From Petrosia ficiformis (lineage: Eukaryota > Porifera > Demospongiae > Haplosclerida > Petrosiidae): 64,000 nucleotides of DNA. Location of the stretch: NCBI GenBank assembly GCA_947044365.1, contig OX345648.1, positions 2,130,501-2,194,500 of the forward strand, in the 5' to 3' direction. The notes beneath the pieces are model-generated. The model was not told the DNA's origin. It saw only the letters and a program-made list of their open reading frames with translations, and made no database searches. Made by a program: the position numbers and the translations under genes. Below, piece after piece: positions 49,501-63,180 of the stretch; position 1 is the stretch's first letter, and each line of letters begins with the position of its first letter.

Positions 49501-52500
49501 GATGAAACCATTAAGCCAATAGAAGTAAAGTCACATCTTCATGAAACATTAGAACAGGATAGTACAACACATGATGATGATCTCAAAACCAAAGCTATAA
49601 ACGAAATATCAAAATCTGTTGAGAAAATTTCATACAAAAAGAAACAACAGTACATTTCAAATATACAGAATATTGATAAAGACAACCATGCTGTTCTACA
49701 AATAATAGATACTGGTGGACAACCTGAGTTTCATGAAATGCTTCCAGCACTTATTACTGGTCCAGCTGTAAACCTACTTGTCTTCAAACTCACAGAGGAG
49801 TTACAAGGTCGATATCCAATCACATATCGTTCATCAGATGGGAATTCAGAGCCTTATCTTACATCCCTTACTCACGAAGAAGTTATTTTTCGTTCTCTTT
49901 CCAGTATAGCATGTTTACGTTACAACACAGTTGGATGGAGGTTTGATCACGACGAGGTGCCTGTGAAAGATGATTCTGAACCTGCTGCCTTTCTCATAGC
50001 AAGTCATCGAGACTGTGTAGTTGATGAAAAAGTAGACACAGTGAATGATCACTTGAAACAGAGAATACAGAGCAGTGCTGAGTTGTTTGGTGAAAACCTC
50101 ATTCAGTTTTCTGCACCTGATAAACCAGTATTTGCTCTTGATACTACCAAAGACCAAAAAGAGATCGAAGACTTACGAAAGTCACTTCACAGTGTCATTA
50201 ACACAAAGTTCCAAGATATCAAGGTTCCAGTGTCATGGTGTGCACTGAGTTTAAAGCTGAAGAGACGAAACCAATCACTGTATACCTACCAAACATGCTT
50301 TAAACTAGCAAAAGAATCAGGAATAAAAGATGAAGATGACTTCAAAGCTGTTTTATGGTTCCTACATAACAGAGCAGGTACAATTATGTACTATCCTGAT
50401 GTTGAAGGTTTGGAAGATATTATAATCACAAATATTCAACTTGTTTTCGATCGAATCACAGAGTTAATGACTAGCTGTTTCACATTCAAAAATCTTGGTC
50501 CTTCAGCAGAGAAAGTATTTCACAGCATGGGTATGTTTACAGAATGTGATATTAGAGAGCTTTCCAAACGTAAAGGAGATCCCCTAACACCTAAACGTTT
50601 GGTTGCTCTATTAAAATACCTCCATATAGTTGCCGGTCCACTAAAATCTAAAGTTGGTCGCTCTACCAAGATATCATATTTCATGCCATGTGCTCTAAAA
50701 CCAGCCAAAATAGAAAATGAACATAGGAATGAGACTTCCACTCCTGCCCCATTACTAATCTGGTTTGAATGTGGATACTGTCCTGTTGGAGTGTATTGTT
50801 GTTTGGTGGTTTATCTTCTGAGCCTCTCACAACAGACAGAGTTTAAATGGGAATTGGCTAATCCTCCACATTATCGAAATAAAATCACTTTCACAGTTAA
50901 CAAACAATATGATCGTGTAACAATTCTTAGTCGTGCTACATACATTGAAGTGTGGGTTGATCAAGCTCAAGAATTTGAGGATCCAGTTCGCTTGAAGACA
51001 CTTTGTCAAAATGTTCGATCTGTACTTGACCAGGGAATAGATGCCGTTACCCAAACTCTTCATTATTCTTATAACTCACGGCATTATTTTGGGTTTCCAT
51101 GTTGTTCGTCATCTTCCTCGTGTCAGTCATTACCTCCACATTCTGCTGTGTGTGAATATGAAGAACCAGTCGCTGCCAAATGTGTTCTCAATAAAGTCAC
51201 AATGAAATTAAAGGATAACCATTCTATCTGGTTTCAGCTGGTATGTTTTAAATTATAATAATAATTATTATTATTATTAACATGTTAATTTCTATACATT
51301 ATATATTACAGGTATCTCTATCAACTGAAGATACACTATCCATTTCTAATATAGACAAGTCCTGTGATAGTATACTAACTATGTCATTAGGTATGTATTT
51401 CTTGTCTTGTGATGTGTAAACTAATTTGTAGAAAGGGACTTTCCCCTTAAAATTAATCATAAACTAAACACTTCCTTTTCTACCATTTTGTGTAGTAAGC
51501 TGTTCCTGGATATTCATTGGCTTCCTAAGGGTACAAAATTCATAGATTAAATGTATATACATATGTATACATACGTACATACATAGTACATACATAGTAC
51601 ATGTGCACGAACATGTACATATATAGTTACATATCCATACATGCATACACACATATTACATATATACATATATACATACATGTACATACAGAAATGCGTA
51701 CTTACATAGTTACATACATGTGTACACATGTTACATGTACGTATATATGTACATACGTACATACGTACATACATACACATGTACGTACATACATACATAC
51801 ATACATACATACATACATACATGTATATACGTACATTGTAAAAATAAAACTGTTAATTCATTTGTTAGTACAGTTGCAATGAATAATGGAATTGTAATTT
51901 CATTGGTCATGTAGGTTGTTATGACAATGTGGTGACATGTAATGTAAACTAATTATAATCCAATTATAATATGCAGTTTCAATTTCCTTATATGGTCTAA
52001 TTGAGAAACACAACTAATATTTAATTAAATGATTTCGGGTTCCAAACCTTTGTGCAGGTATAATGTATTAGACATGATACAAGTATGTTATCATTCAGTC
52101 ATAACATCCTGTATGACTAAAGGTCATTCACGTTCACCTTGTCTTCAGAAAAATGCTCACAACTTTAGTTTGAAATGACCAACCATCTTTTTACCTGCAC
52201 CATTTTCATATAATTGTCCTTCCCGTTCTTTCTTGTGAATGTTAAATCTCAATCCATTGCTTCATTATTGAGTTACAGTATAATCATGTATTAATCTTAT
52301 GACATTAAACTATACACTATATTACATATAAAGTCATTACATCCTAATTTTGAGGACATTGTGACTATGAACAGACTTTTTTAACTAAATTATAATTTGC
52401 ATCCTTGCAACTGTAATACCTTTGTTACTTTAACAATTCTATTTTGCAGTGTACATACATACATACATACATACATACATACATACATACATACATACAT

Positions 52501-54764
52501 ACATACATAAATACATACATACATACATACATACATACATACATACATACATACATAAATACATACATACATACATACATACATACATACATACATACAT
52601 ACATACATACATACATACATTATACATACATACATACATACATACATACATACATACATACATACATACATACATACATACATACATACATACATACATA
52701 CATAAATACATACATACATACATACATACATACATACATACATACATACATACATACATACATACATACATACATACCAGTGTGGGAAATAATGGTGCAC
52801 AAGTTCACATAATTGCACCATAACTGCAGAGTTGCGCACTATAAAATGTCTAAATAATGCAGATAGTGCATGCTATTCCACACTGAAATTTCCAAACTTT
52901 AATAATAATGGGAGTTGTGTAGTCGAGGTATTTCAGTTTGGTTTTGTCTCTAACACATTTGGCAGTCATCCTGAAACAGAGCAGGTTCTTCATCTCCCCA
53001 TGATGAAACTGTAACAGCCGGGGATTATGAACAGTATCCAAGAAAGGTGGAAAGTTGTTTACAATCTAAGTACAGTTATGTTTCATCAAAAACATTATGT
53101 AAAATTCATTTATCCACATATAGCATGGTACTCAATAATTAAATTATTGTCTCTTATATACCACTCTGATACAAACATACATGTATTTGTACATGCATTT
53201 ACATACATGTACATACGTACATACATGTACATACGTACATACATGTACATACATGTACATACATGTACATACATGTACATACATGTACATACGTACATAC
53301 AATTTTAGTTTTACTTTTACTGTGTGATGTCATACAACACACTGTCACATGATATATAGCACTATATAACAATTATCTTTCATACATTGCTTTGTTACCC
53401 TGATGAAGGCTAGAGTATCTAGTCTTTGTTGTGTATTCAATAATTATGTCTAACATATTGAATGACCAGGTCCCTCTAGGACTATTTCCAAACTCATCAC
53501 ACCATTATACATATAATACTTATTAATTAAAGGTGAATCTTAGGTGATAGAGTATCCAGTCAATCAAACATTTAGTTCTGTTGGTAAATAAGAATGTCTC
53601 GCATGATTAGTTAATTAATTGTTATAAAGTGTGACATCCAATAACTATGAATATCATTAATGACCAGATACACTAATACATGTACTAGACCTCCTCTTGA
53701 TCTGCTTATGAATCAATATGTGAATAAATAGAAATGAATATATGAATACACTATTGGTTCAGATAAACATGTATAAATATATTAACATATGAAATGTGTG
53801 TATTATAAATATCTATTGATGTTATTATACAGGTACAGGTGATTTAAATGATGTGTGTAAAGCTGTGTCTGATTGTGTTGATTGGATTAGATTAGGTCTA
53901 GAATTGGGACTAAAATATTCAAGACTACAAAAGATAGAAATTAAAAGACTCAGAGATGTTCCAAGCTGTATGAGAGATATGATAGCAGCATGGTTAGGGA
54001 AGAAAGATAAAGTGATGAAGGAAGGTGTGCCTACATGGAAACAACTCATTCAAGCATTGAAGAATATCGGAGAAATTAGTTTAGGTGAGGAGATAATGAA
54101 ACAACGAAAAGTATCGAATCCAGTCAGGAGTGTGAAAGAGAAATCAAGAAGAGATTTATCTACAGATGAAAAGAAATCAGTGAAGAAAAGGAAGAAGGAA
54201 ATGAAGAAGAGAAGAAAATCTTCAGATACTGATAGTGATAATGAGGAGAAAGGAGACTACAAACAGACACACAGGTACAAGAAGAGAAAAATCATTTATA
54301 TAGAATCAGGAAGTGATTCTAGTGATAATGATGATGAGAAAGAAGAGATGACTAGTAAATTGAAAAGAAAGAGAATTGAATCCAGTTTTGATTCATATGA
54401 GAGTACTAATATCAAGAAATGTAGATTAGAATCCAGTGATTCAGATTCTGAACTTGAGTATCAGTCTGATTACCATAGCAACAGTACTGAGAGTGAAACA
54501 CAAGAAGATATATCTTATGAGGACAGAATAATCAAAAAGAGATCAAAGAGAAGAAAAGATAAACATGTATCCAGATCCAAGAAACAAAGAATGGATTTAC
54601 ATGAGAGATCTGTCGCTAGTAAAGTTCGAGGGAAGGGACCAGCTAGTGGAAAACCATATAAAAGAAAGAGAGTACCCAAAAATGCACACGATAAGTCTGA
54701 TTCCAAAAGTGAAGATGATGATTCTGATTCAGAACCCAGTTCAAAGAGGACTCATAAAATATAA
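46540..54764 (+). CDS. ANK–Roc–COR–Death protein, gamma copy (complete)
   Basis: Exons 46540-48844, 48899-51240, 51312-51390, 53833-54764; phases 1, 0, 1; 1885 codons. ATG 46540 (or 46543) is chosen because it is the first ATG before the first ankyrin repeat. Residues ~5-765 are about twenty ankyrin repeats, more varied than alpha's. The P-loop GPPGAGKS is at ~800-807, an acidic insert at ~840-1020, DTGGQPEF at ~1039, SHRD at ~1137, and a COR-like region to ~1420. A short linker exon leads to the Death domain at ~1579-1660, then a Lys/Arg/Ser-rich tail (KKRKKEMKKRRKSS, KKRSKRRKDK). The conserved nucleotide-binding motifs suggest a functional GTPase. Nuclear targeting is inferred from the basic clusters. 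It is very similar to alpha from the last ankyrin repeats onward. Confidence 0.88.
48845..48898 (+). other. 54-bp phase-1 mini-intron, frame-neutral
   Basis: GTGAGT to TTTCATCACAG, homologous to 1511-1568. At 54 bp with no stop it can be read through, adding 18 residues (starting GELYFIQHSYTF). Splicing gives GNSKDEARLYHN as in alpha. Confidence 0.85.
51550..51835. repeat. Degenerate ACAT/GTAC simple repeat
   Basis: Irregular ACATAC, ACGTAC and ACATGT units, ending in a regular (ACAT)n run at about 51785-51823. Confidence 0.9.
52449..52776. repeat. Long (ACAT)n tetranucleotide microsatellite
   Basis: About 80 units over 328 bp, broken by a few ACATAAAT variants and one ATTATAC shift at 52620. 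Low interruption suggests recent expansion. Confidence 0.97.
53176..53303. repeat. ACATGTAC/ACGTAC simple repeat
   Basis: Repeating ATACATGTAC and ATACGTAC units, self-complementary at each unit. Confidence 0.9.
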
Positions 54765-55507
54765 TAGGAATTTGTGTTGGTAAGAACATATGTATTATTA
54801 TCTATAATATTAGTATTATGGGCCATCCCTATGATTGCTTTCCATGAGGTTAAGGAAGTTGCAGGGTGGGCTTGATCAATTAATGGACTTAAATGAACAC
54901 ATTACTTGAGATACAGTCTAAAGATCAGTAGGAAGAAAGCAGTTTGTAAAAACTGCAAGTAATTTTGGGTTTCAGATAATAAAGTGATGATTAATGATGA
55001 CACCACAAAGCAATCATAGGGATAATTGTTTCTCCATAATCTTGTTATATATTTTTGTGAGTGTGAACTATTAAAATGTATTATCAATATTATTATTATA
55101 TAACAGTATTACAATATTGATAATACATGTTAACAGTTCATACTCACACATATACATTATTTACATGTTATATCACTTGTATAATATGTAACATATATAA
55201 TCAATACATACCTGTTATATATATTAGACCTCATACAAGTGATATGATATGTAAACAGTAAACACACTAACAAAACACAATACATAATTGTACTAGTTAT
55301 TATATAAACAATATTAATATTATTGATAATTAATACACACTGACACAATACATACACTAGTTGATATAACAATACATAAACATTGTTAGTATTATGAACT
55401 ATCATACTATTACTGAAATAGTTTATATTCACTCAATACATATACACTAGCTGTTATATAAACACATAATTATCATTATGTCTGTTTCTTTATTTCTTCT
55501 CTTTTAG

Positions 55508-57760
55508 TTTAGTCAAACAGGAAATTAAAGACTCCTCGTTGACAAATACTGTCCCAACTTTATCATTTAATGATTTTGAGAGTGCATTGAGAGAATCTCT
55601 TGATGAGTCTTATCAGATGAAGTCTCTTAGTATCCCTGCTCTTCAACCTCCTTTTATCAATATTGAATTTAGTCAGGTAAGTCTTGATCATCTATCATTC
55701 CATTAATAACATCTTCCTTTTCATTATCATACAGGTTGATGTTCCTCAGGAATTTCCCTTTATTGAATCAGTAAGAGTACTACAATGACACACTGTTTAG
55801 TTCCCATGGCAACAGTAAGCCGCCGAAGACTGCTCACTAGCCATGATGCACAAAAAAAGACTTTACCTCTTCATCTGTATTGGGAAGATCTGCGTATGTT
55901 ACGATATGTGTGTATATGTGTATGTACATGTACGTATGTATGTACATGTGTAATACTCATGTATGTGTGTATGAATATACATTATTTGTGTGTTTACTAT
56001 ATAGATGTTTCTTTCATTGATATTTTTTATTGATATTTAGACATAAAATGAATATTATTTTCAATATAATTGAATTTCCTAATAGAAGATGTCATAACAG
56101 GAGGTAAGTCCTACACTAAACCACAACTATTCTTTTATACTTTCTTTAACCTCAGACCAGGTCTGTGTACTGGGTTGTTAGATAGCCTCTCCTAAGATGT
56201 GTTCCTGTATCCCAATTTTCCCTCGATTGAAAAACCCATTCAGTCTATCAGCTAATCTCCGATAGGACCTGTTATCGGAACATCCCCCTTCATGGGGTTC
56301 CTAGAACATTGGTAAGTGATTACCTAATCAATCATCTGGTATATCTTAAACATGTTTCCATGGAGATGTATTTTCTTTACTCAGAAATACTCTTATAAGT
56401 GTTCTGGTGTAGTTATTGGGAAAGCATGGTTGTTCTTTGGCTGTTGTCATCCATACAAAGATAATATATATAAGTATGTCTTCATTATTAGAGAATAATG
56501 TTTATAAAACTTGCTATTATTTTAACATAGAGAGAAGCTAAAGTCCTATTTGAATTCTAGAGTTCTACTGTACATGTACCTCCATGCCTTGTTGTTTCGT
56601 CTGGAGCTTGAGGTTTACGAAGGAACAGATGAGGTAAGATATCAGTGTTGAGTTTTATAAATTTGTAATTTTACAACTTCCTGCTAAGAAAGGAAGTTCC
56701 GCCTACTTAATAGAATACCATGTTTAACTGCAATTCACTGGATCTTGAATGTACCACACCCCAAATTAGTGTAGATTACAAGGGTATACTAATGTGGTGG
56801 CAGCATGTCGACATTCTGTTGTTCAAATGCCCATGCTTTGTTGGATATGGTCGGGTGACATTACTTTGAAGTTAGCTTAGGGTACTTAACTGTAAAAAAA
56901 AGTAAAAGGGGATTAGAATAGCATTTGTATAAACTTGCTTTGTAGTTTGGTCTAGTGAGAGAACGGAATGTTGGGAAAAAAGCATTTGCTCTCACTCTGG
57001 TGTGTTTGCAGTAATTGATGAATAAAGTTGAGGTGACTGTTAGATTGCTTCATTAGGTGGAGAAAGTTGCAAATTACTTGTAATCAGTTGCAACGAAGGC
57101 TTTGACTTTGATGAGATGCTTAGCCACACCTCACAATCAGTATAGATATTATTATCTCCATGGTGGTTGTGATTATTATTATTATTAACCCCTGCCTGTA
57201 TAGGCAGAGCAGAGGGTTACTGTAATCAGGTTTTCTGTCTGCCTTTTAACAAAATTTCTGGGCAACTAGCAACATTGAATTTTCGATCAAGCTACCAAAA
57301 CATGTGAAATTATACGATGATCAAAAAAAAAAGGTAGGCATTTTCTAAAACCTTTTTGTTATAAAGTTATGACAATTTTTATAACACACGATTGTCGTTT
57401 CATCACTTTCAGAAGACTTCTGGTAGCAAACGAGCACATTGAAACATAACTCCTTGAAGGCTATCACTGTCAAATCACAGCGAGTCCATTCATTAAAGTT
57501 AATTGTTTTAATGTCCCTGTAAGCACTAGAGCACACTAGTGCACTAACATTTATCCTTCCAGTTAATTATAGTGTGCAGTTGATAGGGCCTGAATCTTAT
57601 GACTAGATATGAGACCCTATGTTACTTACTACTGATTGTGTGTATTATGGTAAACTGTCATTAGGATAGTGACACACAAACAATACTCAATATTTCATTA
57701 TACAGGTAATTTAATTGTGAATCAAATTAATAATGGGATGGATAGTATGTCCTTGATGTG
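55508..57760 (+). pseudogene. MTRR-like diflavin reductase remnant, gamma copy
   Basis: The linker exon 55508-55676 is open (NDFESALRESL, ending NIEFSQ). The following exon (55735 on) shifts frame after VESVRV. The FNR exon (about 56159-56310) carries the same TAA and the same deletion upstream of GPGTG as alpha, so these lesions predate the alpha/gamma split. Exon 56385-56473 is intact (GKAWLFFGCCHPYKDNIYK). The final exon is shortened and out of frame at about 57706-57760. No flavodoxin exon. Confidence 0.75.
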
Positions 57761-57953
57761 TGGATTTGAATACATGATGATTCTGATTCAGAACCCAGTT
57801 CAAAGAGGACTCATAAAAGATAATAGGAATTTGTGTTGGTAAGTACATATGTATTATTATTAGTATTATGGATCATAATTACACTTTAACCTGTAGAATG
57901 ATTTTCATGTTTGTTTGCCTAACCATGCCTACATAAATCATGTCTTGTTATAG

Positions 57954-58020
57954 TTTAAAATCAATGATAAGAGGTGATGATGTTTATCATGATGTATGGG
58001 ATACAGCTAGAGGAGATTGA
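57954..58020 (+). pseudogene. Truncated HIRAN-like exon, gamma copy
   Basis: Matches 10007-10080 (IRGDDVYHDVWDTARGD) but a deletion places TGA at 58017, before the C/E/N/D part of the motif. Confidence 0.4.
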
Positions 58021-58829
58021 AAATGGCATTATAGTTGATCACCCTCAAAAGATTCCAGCTCTTAGAGCACTTTTTATGATAGTGTGCCTATAGTAACGAT
58101 GATGAACCATACTTGATGTAACAACACAGAGGTGGAATTAACAGTCAGACATCAAACAATGTCTGACCATTTAGCCTGTAGACATTGCATCCTAGTAAAA
58201 AAAATAAATATGACAAAAAGAATGAAATTTAAAGGAATGCTCTCATAGGAATAGTAAACAATCTAGAATTCAATTTTAAAATCTGATTTGTTGATTTTAT
58301 CATGTGGCTGGAGTAATTAATATAAATAGCTTTGCTCTAAAAGTTGCAGTCAGACCAAAATTTGAAAGTGTCTGATCAAAAATCACTTTGTTTAGACGTG
58401 TTGTCCTAGTAAATTTATAGTATTATTTCCACATCTGCTCAGTCTCACACATTACCAGAAATTACCATGTGCATGCATGCAAGTTAATTAGAAGGTATGA
58501 ATATAATTATAATTTCATGATTTTGAAATAGTTGCTCATGAAAAACATGAAAAATAGCACCTTATAACAATTCCCTGTTATATACAATACATGTCATATT
58601 CACACTATATAACTACATATACATTATTTACATGTTATATCACTTGTATAATGTAATATTGGAACTGATACAAGTGATGAGATATGTACATAGTTGTACT
58701 AGTTATTATATAAACAATATTAATATTATTGATACAGTATTGAATAGTACACACTAACACAATACATACACTAGCTGTTATATAAACACATAATTATAAT
58801 TATGTATGTTTCTTTATTTCTTCTCTTTC

Positions 58830-58940
58830 AGTTTCATTCTCTAATACATCTTCTACTACTTCATCATCTTCTTTACTTGTCTCACTGCTTTCTATAACAA
58901 CATCTTGCCCATCTTTGGTTCTTTCTCTACCATGCAAGCA
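58830..58940 (-). pseudogene. Scrap of the 132-codon gene's last exon, gamma unit
   Basis: Same piece as 10880-10985, preceded on the plus strand by the same TTTCTTCTCTTTCAG tract. Confidence 0.55.
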
Positions 58941-59084
58941 ATCAGGGGCTATGCTTTATTGGAATAAAGTTACGAAACATCTCATAATTGAAGTATATAC
59001 TGCTTTAATTCAAGCATGGACTAATTATGACAATTATACATGTATATACATGTTAATTATAATTATACATGTTATGTCTCTGAA

Positions 59085-60912
59085 TTTGTTTAGCAGTCTG
59101 AATATTTTTGACTGAAAATTAAAAATTTAATTATTTTTTGCTAACTGAAACATTTTGTTGGTCAATTTCATTTAAAGTTTATTGTTTAGTTGTATATTTA
59201 TTCTATTGCTTCAGTCAGTGACAACTTTCATTGTTTCATTAATCATAATTATTATCAATTTCAGAATAAATTTTTACTTATTTTTACATCACATGATTGA
59301 ATTATTAGTTCACTACGTAGCACTATAATTATATACAAAACTAATATTGCATGTACATGATATTTCTACTTTTTTTATGGCGTTTAATTAGAATTGAGTA
59401 TCACTGTAAAAATGAATAGGTTATTTTAACCCTCATTTGTTTGCTATATGGCTTCCTCGGGATTATATTATAAACACACGTATCAACCGCGAAAACGGTA
59501 TATAACCTATATATATATATATATGTAGCATAGTAACTACATTGTGTTTGTTACCATATGCCTAGTTATGACATGTACTTTATATATATATAGGTCAAGA
59601 TCAAATGAATTGTGCATGACTTGTAAATATTAGCTAGCAAATCATCTTAGAGGAAAATATAATTGCATTGAAACTCTTTAACCAACTGATCTGAAGGTTT
59701 AAAATAACTTATTACTTTTTACAGTGTACAGAACAGTTTTATGTTTTTTGCTTCAATTACATGCATGAAATTAAATAGGTGGAACTATAAAGTGCATCAT
59801 GGCAGGGCAGAATAAGCTTAGAGCGAGCTTGATGTTGTAGTAGCCACTACTTCAATTGTACTTGACTTCAAGTTTTGATTTGATAGCGATAGCCTTCAAA
59901 CAAGATAAGTTGTTTTCCATGCACTTTTTAGCTACCAGAAGTCTTAAGAAAGTGATCAAACGGAGAGTTGTAAAAATCGCCAGAACTTTATAATCAAAAG
60001 GTTTTAGAAAAAGCCTATGTTTTATTTGGATCCTTGTATAATTTCTTTTGGTAGGTTGATCGAAGTCTCAGTGTTGTTAGTTGTCCAGAAATGTTGTCCA
60101 TGCATACACAGACAGACAGAACACCTGATTACAGTAACCCTGCACTCCACCTACATGGGCAAGGATTAATGATGCAAGCAATTGCATACATAACATATAT
60201 TGTTGCCAACTGCAAAAACACATGGTTAAAATAACTCACTCACTTTTTGGCAAGTACACACTGGGGGGAAGAAAAGTGCTCATACCATAATGTTTAGAAA
60301 TAGCATCACTGGAGTGTTAGCCATATTTTCATTGAAACTCTGGTCTTGTGTACAGTAAATGTGATAGAATTGTGTAAATAATTTTGTAAGGGGGATATCT
60401 TCAAACTTAACATCTTGAGTAAATTGATTGTAACTAACTGCAATTAACTTTTGATTGTTAAAAAAACAACAAACATTTAGTATGGGCACCCTTCTTTTGA
60501 CAGTGCAGTTGCAAAAGAATACTGTAAATTTAAATTGTCATGATGCTGGTTGTAGCTACATGCATGCTGACGCCATTACAACAGGTACATCAATTAATCG
60601 AAGCACATATATAGTTAGTTGTCTTTATTGCCAAAATGGTGAAGTTTTCATGAAATTTCAACCATTTGTTGACAGTTACTTTGAAGTTTTATAAGTGACA
60701 TGAAACGCCATTACTATACTGTCACTATAAACTTTGTACTTCATAAATCATTTGAGAAGTATGAAAAATAATCACCAATTATATAATTATAATATATACA
60801 ACTGAACGGAGACAGCATCATATATATTTACAGCAACAACACAGACTATTAGAATCAAGAAACAAGATGCATGAATATTACTACACATGATTATTACAAG
60901 TATATTGTTCTG
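59085..60912. repeat. Duplicated non-coding block, gamma copy
   Basis: Collinear with 11140-12990 and 30530-32690. Carries the same inverted CCTTGCC-family insertion (about 59985-60175) as beta. Nothing coding seen. Confidence 0.7.
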
Positions 60913-62177
60913 TTAACAATAGTAGTCAGGGCTACTACATTTTCCTCTCCTACTGGCAAGTGTTGAATCTATCAGGTGACAATTGGAAATCCAGTATAAA
61001 TAATGGTTAGATGCAACAAAGGAAGATCCTTCATTCAAAGCTAATGGGAAAACATGGCAAAACACGAAAGGTTCACTGATATTGTTACTGCAAGCAGGTA
61101 TAATTGATGCAATATCAACAGTGTTTCTCTCGTTACCACAAGCAATGGTAGCTGTTTTTTGTTCATCAATTATCACTGGATTAACATGTGATGAGGATTA
61201 CTAGCAGTGGATCAGCATGTGACAAAATTGGGTGTTCATCTCCCTCATCATCATTATAAGTGGACAAAAGAGGAGAACAATGCTGTGGATATGTAGAATT
61301 ACACTGTGAAGATACTGCATGATGTTGAAGATTGTTGTGTAAGTGTTGTGAGGTTATAGGATTGTATTTTGAAGTTGGGTGGTGTTGAGGATGGTATTGT
61401 AGAGATGTAGTGTAGTATTGAGGTTGCAAAGGATGGTATTGTACAGAAGTTGATTGATATTGCGGTTGCATAGGATAGAGTTGTTGAGAAGCTGATTGTG
61501 GTAGTATAGGATATCCAGATTGTAGAGATGAAGATGTAGGACAGCATTCATAATAGGTAGGTGTAGTGTAGTATTGTGGTTGTGTGGAGTGATAATGCTG
61601 AGATGTAGGATAGTATGTTGGTAGAATAGCACTGTTGAGATATAGGGCTGTGAAATATATAGGATTAAATTTAGGAAAGGGGATGTTTTCTGTATTAGCA
61701 AGCTTACAACCTTGTTCCATGTTTCTGGGTTGTGGTACTGGTGGTGTTGGTGGTAGTTCATTACTAACAGTGGTGTTTATAATTATAAGGATCAATTAGT
61801 AAACTGAATGTTTGCTTGTGATTGTAGTTCATCAGTATGTTTTTGATAGGGGTCTAGTTATTGAATTACTACCTGGGTTTTTCTATTATCATTGGTTTTT
61901 TGTTACGCATACAGTCTAACATCTTTCTATGATATCGACAAGTGTTTTTATTAACCCTAGAAAAGGGAGAAGTGTACGACTGGTGAGTACAATTCCATCT
62001 GGATGGCCATAGCAACCAACACATTGTGATCTCTGACACATTTGTGATAATGTGTTTGAATTGAATCTGAATATAAAGAGCAGGTGATATTCCTAATTCA
62101 TCTGTAGAGTCTGAAGTAATAGTTGTCTTTGTTTGACGAACATTACCTTTGTTGGATGTTAGTAAATCACATGGCAA
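60913..62177 (-). pseudogene. Broken partial copy of TERB1-like exon 12, gamma unit
   Basis: Best preserved of the three: one frame runs from 61795 to 61181 through SNELPPTPPVPQPRN, IPFPKFNPIY, the Tyr/Gln/Pro-rich part and about 60 extra residues (with QHHPTSKYNPITSQHLHNN) that the intact gene lacks, ending in an acidic DDEGDE stretch. The flanking parts are in other frames. Confidence 0.75.
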
Positions 62178-62368
62178 AACACAAAAGGTGCTGGAAGCCA
62201 GCAGTATTCATCATATATGAACAGATATACAATCAAATGCTGACTTAATGAGCATAAACCAACTGAAGATATAGCAAGAATCCATAATGGAGGATACCAG
62301 AAACTGTGGCATACTGGAATAAAGTTAAGGAAAATCTAACTGGAAAGAAAAATGGGTTTTGAATGCTC

Positions 62369-62414
<46 letters not shown>

Positions 62415-63180
62415 TATACTTGCTCTATTTTTGTTTTAGCAGCAATGTTAATGTCATTTTTTTTATTGGAGTGAATAATTAATATTTTCATTAATTTTAT
62501 CATAACTTATTTAAAAACAGTAAACAAGTTACCCTATTTCTGCTTTTTTGTTTTTGTAAGTAGTCTATGCTTATCTAAGCAGTGTGTGCAATGTTCTTAT
62601 ATACTTAATATTAATAGTTATATACTTGTTCTACATTCAGGTTCTTTTTGAGCAGCAATGTTACTGTGATTTTTTAAATTTGTTTAAATAATTAATATTT
62701 TCATTCATCATAACTTTCCTTTGTCATTTAAAATACATTTAGCATACGCGTAACCAGACCCAGCTCTCTGCTACGCGACGGCCATACGGTACGGAAAGAT
62801 GCATCAAGATCCTTCTTGCTGATGGCAAGACACGAGAAAACACAAAGGGTCAGAAACTTACTAGTATTGAGAAACATAATGCAAGCATATATATATGAAC
62901 AGCTAAGGCTGACTTGGACGTCAACCTCATACAGCAAGAATCCATATAATGGACGTCCCAATTGATACAGGAAACCAGAAACGGTGGCATACTGGAATGA
63001 AAAAATCTAACTGCAAAGAAAAAGGAGTTGTGAATCCTCTTATATATACTTGCTCTACTTTTATTTTAGCAGGTCATTTTTTACTGAAGAGTGAATAATT
63101 AATATTTTCATCATATATCATTGAAAAATAATTTTATACATTATAGAATAATTATACTGCAGCATCATAATAAAAGTAAC
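62178..63180. repeat. Degenerate tandem modules, gamma copy
   Basis: Same structure as 14222-15206; includes an expanded (TA)n run at 62375-62409. Confidence 0.55.

Larger units (their letters stand above)
51391..53832 (+). other. Expanded third intron of the gamma gene
   Basis: 2442 bp against 684 bp in alpha (4884-5567); the last ~500 bp align with alpha. The extra DNA holds simple repeats at 51550-51835, 52449-52776 and 53176-53303 and the dispersed repeat 51866-52090. Apparent reading frames here are repeat translations, not genes. Confidence 0.75.

Noticed and set aside
46525..51258. A single uninterrupted 1577-codon protein
   Set aside because: The frame runs through a 54-bp intron with consensus ends, begins at a TTG rather than ATG, and ends just past a splice donor; the alpha copy shows the intron must be removed.
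52390..52839. Repetitive Met-Tyr-Val-Cys and Ile-His-Thr-Tyr proteins
   Set aside because: Translations of the ACAT microsatellite in several frames.
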